Source: Promethearchaeota archaeon
GTDB taxonomy: Archaea; Asgardarchaeota; Lokiarchaeia; Sigynarchaeales; SOKP01
Length of the DNA stretch: 18,107 nucleotides
Reading direction: 5' to 3'
NCBI GenBank assembly: GCA_019058515.1
Contig: JAHPYY010000059.1
Span: 1 to 18,107, forward strand
Made by a program: the position numbers and the translations under genes. How positions within the stretch are numbered: the stretch's first letter is position 1; each line of letters opens with the position of its first letter. The notes under the pieces were generated by a model, which was given only the letters and a program-made list of their open reading frames with translations, did not search any database and had not been told where the DNA came from. Positions 1-7,406 of this stretch are shown in pieces.

Positions 1-161
1 AAACAGTATCAAAGGATTTTGATGAGTGAAATCCCTTGAGCTGAATCTTTTTTCGTTTGAATTTGATTTTAATTTCTGTAGTTTAACAATTATATTTCAA
101 GATCTATTTCCAATGGAAATCTACCTTAAAGCTTATATGAAAGAAGTGATTATATTTATTT

Positions 162-1469
162 ATGCGAGTAAATAAACAATTTCCAAGCTCAGTTCTGAGA
201 TTAGGAATTAAATCACTTCTTTCAAATGATAATATTCTTGCATTTTTTAAAAAGTTTTGCGAGGAAGTCACATCTCGTATATGGAAGCGTAGAAAGCCGA
301 GAAACTATATTTACAAGGACTCAGACTTCCTTAAGGTGTTCTTCTTATCTGAAGTATTAGGTAGGTCTATTCACGACACAAGTGAGATGCTCAACGACTA
401 CATTTTAAGCTCTAGGAAGGGTCGGCGAAAAATATTCGCAGATGGGCGAAAACGACGAGCAATACCCCATCAAACTGAGGTTAACAAGTATTTAAGAAAG
501 ATAGGATATCAGAGGGCGCGCAATGTGTTGCGTAAATGCCTTGATAGCCAATTAACAACGGCGTTAGATTCAAGCTTGATATCTAGGAAGGTTAATGTGC
601 TCATTGATTTCACAGAACACCCATACTACGGTAAGCGAGAGGATAAGATGATAAAAGGAACTAATCGGCAGAAAGGTACGAAAAAGATGCGCCATTACCT
701 CGCGTTTTCGCTACTTTCTCGCGAGACTCATCTTTACGCAGGGTTAGAACAGGTGGCAACGGGTCAATCTAAGATTCCCATTATCCTCAAATTTCTTGAT
801 CATCTGCTTGATCTGGGATTTGAGCTGAAATACGTGTTAATGGATCGGGAATTTTATAGAGCAGAACTTTTAGACGAAATTAAAGGTATGGGAGGGAATG
901 TCTTGATCCCCGCTAAACAGTACAAAAAAGTAAAGCGGTTTGTTTCCGAATACATTGAGGGAACGGCGGGTCGGGTGAGGAGATACACGTTTTCTTCTGC
1001 AACCGAAGCAAAATGCCGCTTTTTCGCGCATGTTTACCTGATAATAAAAGCCAAACGGGGGTTCTCGCTTCAAGGCGTTAAACGGGACTACAGAAACGGG
1101 AAAATAACCTTAAAAGACGCCCAACATAGGGTCTTTACCGTTATGACTACCGAGAAACCTAAAGGAAAAACGAGCTCGTGGGCGTCCCGCGTTTCGCTGT
1201 TTTATCGTCGACGATGGATGATCGAAACGGGGTTTTCCGACTTAAATCGCATTAACGCGCGATGGCGGTCAAACCACGATGGTGTGCGCTATTTGGATTT
1301 AACGGCGCGCATGCTCCTTTACAACTCGTGGAAAGCGAATAAAAAATGGCTTACTCTTCACATTATTAGAGATAATAAGACGCAAACGCTGACATTAAAT
1401 CAAAATCAGAATCACTTACTGCAAACATTTTTAGTAACGCTAAAAAAATCACGGGGGGTGATAGGTTAA
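162..1469 (+). CDS. DDE transposase, ISH3/IS4-like
   Basis: This 435-residue protein is an RNase H-fold transposase that would cut and rejoin DNA at the ends of its element. The likely catalytic triad is D149 in the beta strand VLIDFTEHPYYG, D228 in VLMDREFY, and E355 in RRRWMIETGFSDLNR, which is the IS4-type Y-R-E region (Y348, R351, E355). The segment PYYGKRED after the first Asp and the spacing of the acids resemble archaeal ISH3/ISC1439-type transposases. The N-terminal 120 residues are basic and probably bind DNA. The frame is complete with no internal stop. Codons are visibly more G+C-rich than in neighbouring genes, a sign of transfer. Family placement within IS4-like groups is from motifs only. 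Confidence 0.88.
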   Translation: MRVNKQFPSSVLRLGIKSLLSNDNILAFFKKFCEEVTSRIWKRRKPRNYIYKDSDFLKVFFLSEVLGRSIHDTSEMLNDYILSSRKGRRKIFADGRKRRAIPHQTEVNKYLRKIGYQRARNVLRKCLDSQLTTALDSSLISRKVNVLIDFTEHPYYGKREDKMIKGTNRQKGTKKMRHYLAFSLLSRETHLYAGLEQVATGQSKIPIILKFLDHLLDLGFELKYVLMDREFYRAELLDEIKGMGGNVLIPAKQYKKVKRFVSEYIEGTAGRVRRYTFSSATEAKCRFFAHVYLIIKAKRGFSLQGVKRDYRNGKITLKDAQHRVFTVMTTEKPKGKTSSWASRVSLFYRRRWMIETGFSDLNRINARWRSNHDGVRYLDLTARMLLYNSWKANKKWLTLHIIRDNKTQTLTLNQNQNHLLQTFLVTLKKSRGVIG

Positions 1470-1481
1470 GTAAGAAATTTC

Positions 1482-1495
1482 GTCGGGTTTCCGAC
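1482..1495 (+). terminator. Short GC hairpin just after the transposase
   Basis: GTCGG (1482-1486) and CCGAC (1491-1495) form a perfect 5-bp stem with loop GTTT, 12 nt after the transposase stop. It lies in otherwise very AT-rich sequence followed by A/T runs. It may end transposase transcription or belong to the IS right end. Confidence 0.3.
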
Positions 1496-1720
1496 CACGG
1501 GTAAATAAAGATAAAAAAATAAATAATTAGATACTCAAGAGAAAAAAAATATGCATTCTTTAATGCTAAGATTGACCTCTAAATTTAAGTAAATATGCTA
1601 AACTAGTAAATTTATTTTATTTTAATTTTGACAACATTATAAATCATAACTCAAGAAGTATAAAAACGCATTTGAGTTAGTTATTGTCTTAGTCAAGAGT
1701 TAATAAGTATTTCAATGTAA
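1496..1720. other. AT-rich spacer between convergent genes
   Basis: No coding potential is seen between the transposase and the phosphodiesterase. The spacer holds the candidate IS right end (about 1593-1612) and an 8-bp inverted repeat, taactcaa (1647-1654) and ttgagtta (1672-1679), with a 17-nt loop, which could act as a bidirectional terminator. Confidence 0.4.
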
Positions 1721-3229
1721 TTATATTAGAGAAGATCCGACCACACTTGAGTGCGGTGTAATATTTAATAACCTTAATAAAGTTGGAACCATATCGGTAG
1801 TTTTACAGTACTTAACCTCTTTTCTGGGGATATTTTGAGAACCTCCGATTATAAATGGCACGGTCATTGATTTCTTTAAAGCAACATCGTGAGAATATAG
1901 ATGATCGTTGGCTGTTCGCCCATGTTCATAGTTGAAGCAATATTCTCCTAAAGTAGAAATTAATATATCGCAAGAGCGTGAATTTTTAAAGTACCTTGGT
2001 AGTAGGTCGACAAACACTGGAAAATCTCCTTCATAAGTGTTTTCTAACCACTCGTCGATCTTATGGAATTTTCCATTTAATATCGATGCGGAACTTGGAT
2101 TTTTGTCATATCCGAATAGATCGGAGTTCTCGTAAGTGTATTTAGTAGTTTGATCTTTACCATGACCTTGATATTCAATAGTTGCTTTTAATTTTTCTCC
2201 AGAATTAGCGTCGAATCCTTCTAAATGGATTTTTCCTTGATTTGGTGTGTTAGAATCGTCTCTATAGTACATAAGTTTGACACCCGGGATTCCCCACAGA
2301 ACTTTAAATAAGTTAATTTTTTTGTTATTGTCCAAACGAAAATTACGCATTTGCTCAATCGTAGGGTGCTCAAACCAAGAACTACCACGAAAGTTAAAAG
2401 TACCCACACTGCCAAAAGCTACATCAAAATCTCCTTTCTTCTTTTTTGGATCGTATTGAGTAAAGCCTAGATTGTTAAAGTATGGTTCAAGATCGTAGGT
2501 TTGTTGTGCTTTGTAATTTCCATGATCTGAGATAATACATATAGCAGTAGATTCGAAATAGTTCATTTCTTTAAGAGAATTCACCAATCCACCAAGTAAA
2601 TTGTCACATTTTAGGATTTCGTTTATATAATCTTCACTGTCAAAACCTTGGTCGTGCATTAAACTATCCGTTTTAGGAAGGTACACTACCGAAATAACAG
2701 GAACTTCCTTAGTGTCAAAAGTCGATTTTGGATTTTTGTAAACTTCCACTAGACTTTTAAAGAGGTATTCAGGGCTGAAATCGGTTAGTGGATTGAATTT
2801 AGAACCCCTTGATATGAAATTAAACACGCTCAGCAGGTTTCCATCGGGAACTTGTTCGAAAATGGTTTGAACATTAGAACCTAAATCCTTGTCAATTTTT
2901 CTAATATGGCTTGCGTAGGAATAATTTCTAATAAATGGGTACCTTTGTTTCACGGAGATATCCTCTTGTCTATTTACCCAATGATAAGCGGGAATTCCAC
3001 TCCCTTCAATAGGATAATATCCGGAATATGCTCCCGTAATAATGTTAGGATAACATGGAAAAGTAATGGCAGGATAAGATGTAATACAGTTACGACACGA
3101 AATCCCATTTTCCATTAAAGCTTCCATATTTGGCAGCGTTCCATCGTTGATTAAACCAAATAAGTGGGAAGAGCGTACATCGTCTAATATCAGTAATACA
3201 ATTTGATTAACTAATGCTGATGAGCTCAT
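1721..3229 (-). CDS. Type I phosphodiesterase / nucleotide pyrophosphatase-like protein
   Basis: This 502-residue protein belongs to the alkaline phosphatase superfamily, nearest to the NPP/type I phosphodiesterase branch (PF01663-like), two-metal enzymes that hydrolyse phosphodiester or pyrophosphate bonds. The metal ligands and nucleophile can be traced: D16 in VLLILDDVR, the probable nucleophile T56 in SYPAITFPCYPNIITG (compare TFPN in NPPs), D188 and H192 in PKTDSLMHDQG, D235-H236 in IISDHGN, and a late His in the C-terminal NDHLYSHD region. There is no signal peptide or membrane segment, so it should be cytosolic, unlike many secreted NPPs. The substrate cannot be told from the sequence. 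It ends facing the IS element and is divergent from the SelB-like gene, sharing the 139-bp gap 3230-3368. Confidence 0.85.
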   Translation of the reverse strand: MSSSALVNQIVLLILDDVRSSHLFGLINDGTLPNMEALMENGISCRNCITSYPAITFPCYPNIITGAYSGYYPIEGSGIPAYHWVNRQEDISVKQRYPFIRNYSYASHIRKIDKDLGSNVQTIFEQVPDGNLLSVFNFISRGSKFNPLTDFSPEYLFKSLVEVYKNPKSTFDTKEVPVISVVYLPKTDSLMHDQGFDSEDYINEILKCDNLLGGLVNSLKEMNYFESTAICIISDHGNYKAQQTYDLEPYFNNLGFTQYDPKKKKGDFDVAFGSVGTFNFRGSSWFEHPTIEQMRNFRLDNNKKINLFKVLWGIPGVKLMYYRDDSNTPNQGKIHLEGFDANSGEKLKATIEYQGHGKDQTTKYTYENSDLFGYDKNPSSASILNGKFHKIDEWLENTYEGDFPVFVDLLPRYFKNSRSCDILISTLGEYCFNYEHGRTANDHLYSHDVALKKSMTVPFIIGGSQNIPRKEVKYCKTTDMVPTLLRLLNITPHSSVVGSSLI

Positions 3230-3270
3230 GATTTAGTTCAATTTAAAAAATTTTGTGAGAAATTATCAAA

Positions 3271-3280
3271 AGATTTAAAA
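3271..3280 (+). promoter_or_regulatory. Possible TATA box for the SelB-like gene
   Basis: The sequence agatttaaaa, preceded by the A-rich stretch atcaaa as a possible BRE, lies about 90 bp before the start at 3369. A start about 25 bp downstream of it would leave a leader of around 65 nt. The evidence is weak because the whole gap is AT-rich. Confidence 0.25.
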
Positions 3281-3368
3281 CCTTATTTTCTTACTTGCTG
3301 TGTTTCCTTAAAAGGTTTACGAAAGAAAAGTTTTTGTTCTATGAATCGTTTTACAAGCTTGTAGGATT

Positions 3369-4457
3369 ATGGAGAAGAACTATCTCGTAGGAATTTTTGG
3401 AGAGCATCTAGAAGATCGTAGCTTGGTAGGCCAAGCAATAGGGTCACCAGGAACATCTTCAGATTTATATTTTTATAATAGATTAGATCCTGAGTTAGGC
3501 GTATTTTGTGCAATAACTCCTGTTGATTATCCCGAGAAAATTAAAGCGTTCGCGCAAACTCTATACATGACCAACATTCACATATTAGTGCTAAATCTCA
3601 GAGACGATTTAAACGCGGTTATTGGGGAAATTTTAGTGGGAATGGATATTAGCCGTCGAATTTTCAATTCGAAGTGCCTAATTGCCTTAAAAGGCATTGA
3701 TTCTAAAACAGAATGGAAGTTGGAAGCTTATCGATATAAGTTAAAAGCTATAATCAATACTACAAGTTTAAACCAAACCGAGATCATAGAAATTCGAAAT
3801 AAAAGCGACTACGAAACTCTACGGCAGAAAATTGTTAAATTAGGAGACGATGACTATAATAAACAATCAATAGAATCAAATATAACTAAAGTTATCATTG
3901 ATCACGCATTTCCTATTAAGGGAATTGGGACTGTAATATTAGGAATCATTAAAGAAGGACATTTATCAGCGAGTCAAATGGTGGAATTGACCGGTAGTTC
4001 TGGAGCGGGTAAAAATGTAATAATTCGAAGTATTCAAAAGCATGACAGAGACTTTAAAGAAGCTTTTCCCGGGGAACGCGTAGGGTTGGCATTAAAAGGG
4101 AATATTTCATCTTCGGATATTACTAGAGATAATTTATTAGTCAATAAGGGGACATTTATTGGAGAAAAGAATTTTAAGTGTAGATTGCATATAAATAAGT
4201 TTTTTAAGCCAAAAAGCGGGAAAATTGATTCTAGAGAAGGAATTCAATATTATGCTATGGTAGAAACCAAAGTTTCACCCATAAAGATCGAAGATGGGGA
4301 AGAAATTACTCCTGGTAGTTCCGGTGTTGTTAAACTTAGAGCAGATAAACCACTTTATCATAACGGGAATGGGTTAAAAGGTTTACTACTTGATTTAAAT
4401 AAATTTAACGGTAAACTCCGCGTTATTGGACATTTTCATCAATTAAAAAGAATATGA
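3369..4457 (+). CDS. SelB-like elongation factor paralogue with degenerate G domain (aSelBL-like)
   Basis: This 362-residue protein has the EF-Tu/SelB plan: a G-like domain at about 1-170, a beta-barrel domain II at about 175-260 (FPIKGIGTVILGIIKEGHL, matching the F-x-I-x-G-x-GTV-x-x-G signature), and domain III at about 265-355. The GTP-binding motifs are lost. The P-loop reads GEHLEDRS (11-18) where GHVDHGKT is expected, so the lysine is Arg and the preceding Gly is Asp. The G3 region has VDYPEK instead of D-x-P-G-H, and the G4 region has ALKGID instead of NKxD. This fits the archaeal SelB-like family (aSelBL), described as SelB relatives with lost GTPase residues. No selenocysteine machinery is visible nearby. 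It probably binds a tRNA, ribosome or other ligand without GTP hydrolysis; the actual role is unknown. Its 3' end overlaps the zinc-finger relic on the other strand. Confidence 0.8.
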   Translation: MEKNYLVGIFGEHLEDRSLVGQAIGSPGTSSDLYFYNRLDPELGVFCAITPVDYPEKIKAFAQTLYMTNIHILVLNLRDDLNAVIGEILVGMDISRRIFNSKCLIALKGIDSKTEWKLEAYRYKLKAIINTTSLNQTEIIEIRNKSDYETLRQKIVKLGDDDYNKQSIESNITKVIIDHAFPIKGIGTVILGIIKEGHLSASQMVELTGSSGAGKNVIIRSIQKHDRDFKEAFPGERVGLALKGNISSSDITRDNLLVNKGTFIGEKNFKCRLHINKFFKPKSGKIDSREGIQYYAMVETKVSPIKIEDGEEITPGSSGVVKLRADKPLYHNGNGLKGLLLDLNKFNGKLRVIGHFHQLKRI

Positions 4458-4565
4458 AAAAGAAACAATTTGTATAATCCTATATCCAACACACATCGGT
4501 TTCCCGCACCGCGCACAACTTCCCCTTGCTTCATCTCCACAAATATGACATTTGGCTATTTTTAA
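4443..4565 (-). pseudogene. Short zinc-finger protein relic (or AUA-start microprotein)
   Basis: The minus strand here is open for 40 codons to a stop at 4443-4445, preceded by an in-frame TGA at 4566-4568. It encodes I-A-K-CHICGDEARGSCARCGKPMC followed by a short tail. The C-x2-C-x7-C-x2-C-x4-C pattern is typical of small archaeal zinc fingers that begin MAKC or similar. There is no ATG, GTG or TTG before the first Cys: the expected Met codon is ATA. A perfect Shine-Dalgarno-like AGGTGA ends 6 nt before it. Alternatively, removing one A from the A5 run after GTGATT would give a GTG-start protein (M/V-I-K-I-A-K-C...). Its last 15 bp overlap the end of the SelB-like gene tail-to-tail. The second Cys/His pair of a complete finger is missing, so it is probably a decayed or truncated gene. 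Confidence 0.45.
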
Positions 4566-4667
4566 TCACCTGTGGCCTTTATTAACCTCAACATTAAGTG
4601 TTTTACTAATAGGGTTATTAATATTAAATTGAAAATAACCTGATTTTACAAAATTCTCGCTAAATCA

Positions 4668-4677
4668 ATAAATATTA
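4668..4677 (+). promoter_or_regulatory. Possible TATA box for the HAD gene
   Basis: aataaatatt lies about 30 bp before the ATG at 4704. An archaeal start 25 bp downstream would give a nearly leaderless mRNA. The remaining sequence between the zinc-finger relic and this gene is AT-rich with no other feature seen. Confidence 0.3.
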
Positions 4678-4703
4678 GATGCGTAAAATTCATTTTTAAT
4701 AAT

Positions 4704-5180
4704 ATGAAACTCGTAGATATTCCTAATTACGGTGTTCTTGAAATTAAAAATATACTTTTGGATATGAACGGAACAATACAAAATAATGGAAGAATTAGCA
4801 AATTAGTTAAACAAAAGATAATTAAGCTAAACGAAGAATTCGATGTTTACATTATTTCTGCTGATACTCGAGGTAATTTAAGTCAAGTAGCTAAGGAACT
4901 AACTGTTAAATACGCTAAAATCCAATCTGAGTATCAATCTGAAGCTAAACAAAAAGAAGATGAATTAGTAAAACTTGGTAAAGAACATACCGTAGCAATT
5001 GGAAATGGAAATAACGATGAGTTGATGTTAAAAAGCGCTATATTAGGAATAGGAATCGTAGGTAAAGAAGGAGCGACCACTAAGACTCTTTCAAAAAGCG
5101 ACTTGATATTTCATGACATCATAGATGCATTAGATTTTTTATTGGACGATAAAAAGATAATAGCCACATTAAGGTCTTAA
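4704..5180 (+). CDS. Small HAD phosphatase, soluble P-type-ATPase-like (COG4087 type)
   Basis: This 158-residue protein is a capless HAD-fold domain resembling the phosphorylation domain of P-type ATPases. Motif I is LLDMNGTI, with nucleophile D20 but Asn at the +2 position (N22) where phosphatases carry the acid/base Asp. Motif II is IISADT (S52), motif III probably K83 or K84 in KQKED, and motif IV GNGNND (100-105), with Asn replacing the first Asp of GDGxND and D105 kept. The tail DALDFLL...IIATLR is also typical of COG4087. These substitutions are normal for that family and suggest slow turnover of an aspartyl-phosphate rather than general phosphatase activity. There are no membrane helices. 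The substrate is unknown. Its stop overlaps by 3-4 bp the end of the restored reading frame of the opposing gene. Confidence 0.75.
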   Translation: MKLVDIPNYGVLEIKNILLDMNGTIQNNGRISKLVKQKIIKLNEEFDVYIISADTRGNLSQVAKELTVKYAKIQSEYQSEAKQKEDELVKLGKEHTVAIGNGNNDELMLKSAILGIGIVGKEGATTKTLSKSDLIFHDIIDALDFLLDDKKIIATLRS

Positions 5181-6125
5181 AACAAGAGTATCCAATCCAT
5201 CGCGCGGCATTCCTCAAATAATTCATTTACCTTTTCGTTATTTGAATCATCATTTTGGATTTTATTAGCTGCAACCTTTTCCCTCTCTCTCGTTCAATTT
5301 TATAAATGCTTTCTCTTGAGTATTTCTCTGTTCTGATCTGACTGATCTATTGACTTGGTTTAAAAATTTCATAGCATTTTTTTTTCCATCAATTATATTT
5401 TGCCTCATCTCTTCGTAATTAAGACCTCCCGACACCACAAGAGCTGTTTGAAACGAATGGTCTGGAGAAAGGGTTTTAAACTCTATTTGCAAAGCACTCG
5501 CAATCTCTCCTGGGGTTTCTTGTATCACATTCTTTAAAAACAAGTTTTTGTAGTTAATTACCAAATCTTTAGTTTCACACACTTGATAATATGTCGGTTT
5601 TGAGAGGGGTGAAAACGCCGCGTATACCCCAGAATTGTCGTATTGATAGATTATATCGTTCTCAAAATCGTATCCCCCGATATCATTATCAAATCCTTCA
5701 AGACCGTTTATATCAAAGTCAAACACGAAGTACATCGAAAAATCAATCAAATCGTAGTCAGAATTGTTTTTCAATGTGAAAAATGTATTCATGTAAGGTA
5801 CTCTTGGTTTGAGAAAGACATCAATGTACAATCGTATTCTAGAGTTTTTTTCTTCGACTTCCATAGATATCTTGTTTTCTTGGACTAATTTTTTAAGATA
5901 CTCATTAATATCGAAATCTAAGGTTATTCTATCGATTGCTACTCCCTTTCTACTGTTTATTAACTTATAGATTGGGGTTGGTTCAATATTTTTTAAGACC
6001 ACTGGTATTGGTTTGAAGTTTTTACCTGTTATTTGAAAGCTAAACCACGGTCCAGAAAGTTCTTGTTGCGCTAAATATAAGAGATATTTGCTTTTGTAAG
6101 TGATTTCTTTTATAGAAAATCCCAT
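5177..6125 (-). CDS. Unrecognised beta-rich protein, apparently frameshifted near its end
   Basis: The uninterrupted frame runs 6125-5265 (286 residues), but about 30 further sensible codons follow in the +1 frame to a stop at 5177-5179. I do not recognise the family. It is hydrophilic, without signal peptide or membrane helices, rich in predicted beta strands and aromatic/acidic residues (e.g. MYFVFDFDIN, DNDIGGYDFEND), suggesting a beta-sandwich. There is a conserved-looking PDHSFQTALVVSGGLNYEE segment and a basic region KNAMKFLNQVNRSVRS before the end. The start is supported by AAGGA about 8 nt upstream and a TATA box about 65 bp upstream. The break falls in the run GAGAGAGAGGG at about 5281-5291: dropping one G continues the protein as ...EEKVAANKIQNDDS... 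to a hydrophobic MDWILLF end. It lies downstream of the Roadblock-GTPase gene but has its own promoter. Confidence 0.6.
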
Positions 6126-6184
6126 AAGATATCCTTGAGTATTTCAGGTTGCGAAAATTTCGTTGAATTGTACTTTAAGTACTA

Positions 6185-6194
6185 TATTTATATA
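6185..6194 (-). promoter_or_regulatory. TATA box for the unrecognised beta-rich protein
   Basis: On the minus strand, GGAGG is followed by tatataaata, a strong archaeal BRE/TATA-like element centred about 65 bp before the ATG at 6125. Transcription would start near 6165 with a leader of about 40 nt that contains the AAGGA ribosome site. Confidence 0.5.
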
Positions 6195-6278
6195 CCTCCG
6201 TTTTTAATTGATTAAATCTTAATATACTAGGTTGTAAAACGAACAAGAAAAGTGTTTAAAAAGAGATGATTCTTCAAT

Positions 6279-7247
6279 TCAGTAGGACTTCAATATTGAA
6301 TAGGCAACCAAATAAAACGCATCGTCAACTTGTAGTCCAGTCTTAGCAGAGGTTACAATATAATAAAAACCGTATTTTTTAGCAATTTCTTTGATTCTCT
6401 CTTCAGTCACTACTATACTCTCTGATAAATCTGATTTGTTTCCAACCAACACAATTGGAATATCGTCGAAGACAACTTCTTTTAAATCCTTAGCCCAAAA
6501 TTCTATACTTTTTTCCACATTGCTTTTGGTTCTATCAATAACCAATAACGCAGAATTTGCCCCTGTATAAAAGCGTTTACGATAAGGGGCCATCTGTGTG
6601 GTTTGACCTCCAATATCCCACAAAAGAAAAGAGATGTGAGTTTTTTCAGTTAAATTAACATCCTTTTTCAATATTTCGACGCCGATGGTGGAAATGTAAT
6701 CTTCTTCGAACTTATTCTGAACGAATCTTCGAATTAATGAGGTTTTTCCTACAGCATGATCTCCGATGAGAATTAGTTTAGTCGAAAATGTGCCTTCGGG
6801 GATTCTACCATCGCGAATATCAGATAGAGCTCTTACTATTGATGGGATTTTTAGCGAAATATTGGTGTTCATTCCTGAATTGAGCATTAAATCTACTTTT
6901 CCAGCTACATGTTCAGAATAAACTTTTATTTTGATGTCTGAAGCACTGAGTTCAGCTACCGTGGTTAATATGTTATTGGTACCTTTAGAACAATGGGCAA
7001 ATTTTCTGTCTCCAGCGATTGTTATGTTAAAGAAGCTACTTTCTGTACCGAATTCATTTTTAACTCTAGCGATATAGTTTTCGAGAGAGGCAGAAATCGC
7101 TCCAATTACGGTGTCTGTATCTTCCTCTAATCCTTCCTTAGTTATTGAAGCCATGATGAGCCCGTCTCTATCGCAAATAGAGATAGCGACAACGCCTTCC
7201 ACATCGTCCATGTAATTTTTTAGCAAAGTTTTCAGAATATTCTCCAT
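6279..7247 (-). CDS. Roadblock/LC7–Ras-like small GTPase fusion
   Basis: The 322 residues hold two domains. Residues 1-120 look like a Roadblock/LC7 fold: an initial helix with MDDVEGVVAISICDRDGLIMAS, then a helix ASLENYIARV and strands ending KIKVYSEHV. Residues 155-322 are a Rab/Ras-like GTPase with all motifs intact: P-loop GDHAVGKT (162-169), switch I STIGVE (T187), G3 WDIGGQ (D211, Q215), NKSD (270-273) and SAK (300-302). Gln215 at the Ras Q61 position suggests intrinsic GTPase activity. There is no C-terminal Cys for prenylation (it ends ILKSY), so membrane attachment would have to be indirect. Roadblock domains dimerise and bind GTPases; having both in one chain suggests a self-regulating switch. 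Such fusions are typical of Asgard archaea. The start is supported by GAAAGGA upstream and a TATA box. Confidence 0.92.
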   Translation of the reverse strand: MENILKTLLKNYMDDVEGVVAISICDRDGLIMASITKEGLEEDTDTVIGAISASLENYIARVKNEFGTESSFFNITIAGDRKFAHCSKGTNNILTTVAELSASDIKIKVYSEHVAGKVDLMLNSGMNTNISLKIPSIVRALSDIRDGRIPEGTFSTKLILIGDHAVGKTSLIRRFVQNKFEEDYISTIGVEILKKDVNLTEKTHISFLLWDIGGQTTQMAPYRKRFYTGANSALLVIDRTKSNVEKSIEFWAKDLKEVVFDDIPIVLVGNKSDLSESIVVTEERIKEIAKKYGFYYIVTSAKTGLQVDDAFYLVAYSILKSY

Positions 7248-7310
7248 ATTGAACGGTTTCTTCTCTTGTTTCCTTTCTTAAATTAAATATACTGTAAATA
7301 ATTCAAATAC

Positions 7311-7320
7311 CTTTATAAAA
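7311..7320 (-). promoter_or_regulatory. TATA box for the Roadblock-GTPase
   Basis: The minus strand reads ttttataaag preceded by aagg, centred about 68 bp before the ATG at 7247. The spacing is nearly the same as for the downstream gene, giving a leader of about 40 nt with a GAAAGGA-like ribosome site. Confidence 0.45.
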
Positions 7321-7406
7321 CCTTAATAAATATGTTAAAAACCAGTAATATCTGAATATTTTAAGGATTAAATTTTGTTACATAGTTTTAAACTAATAAG
7401 ATTGAA

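Larger units (their letters stand above)
71..1612 (+). mobile_element. IS element of the ISH3/IS4-like DDE group (approximate ends)
   Basis: The transposase gene defines the element. Candidate ends are a weak imperfect inverted pair: roughly 71-90 (aatttctgtagtttaacaat) against the reverse complement of roughly 1593-1612 (aatttactagtttagcat). It would give an element of about 1.54 kb, a plausible size for this group, but in AT-rich DNA such a match can arise by chance, and I could not identify a target-site duplication. Internal sequence, especially about 870-1330, is visibly richer in G+C than the rest of the window, which fits recent arrival. The transposase frame is intact, so the element may still be active. 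Confidence 0.35.

Noticed and set aside
8..34. Two overlapping alternative hairpins (8-13 with 18-23, and 14-19 with 29-34)
   Set aside because: Six-bp stems are common in AT-rich sequence and nothing downstream suggests attenuation.
1..39. C-terminal end of an upstream gene (frame 1 reads 12 codons to TGA)
   Set aside because: Too short to distinguish from chance, and other frames are equally possible.
870..1073. Minus-strand ORF inside the transposase
   Set aside because: Shadow of the transposase frame in its G+C-richer section, without a start signal.
3369..4457. Genuine selenocysteine-specific SelB
   Set aside because: The GTP-binding motifs are destroyed and the long C-terminal SECIS-binding region is absent.
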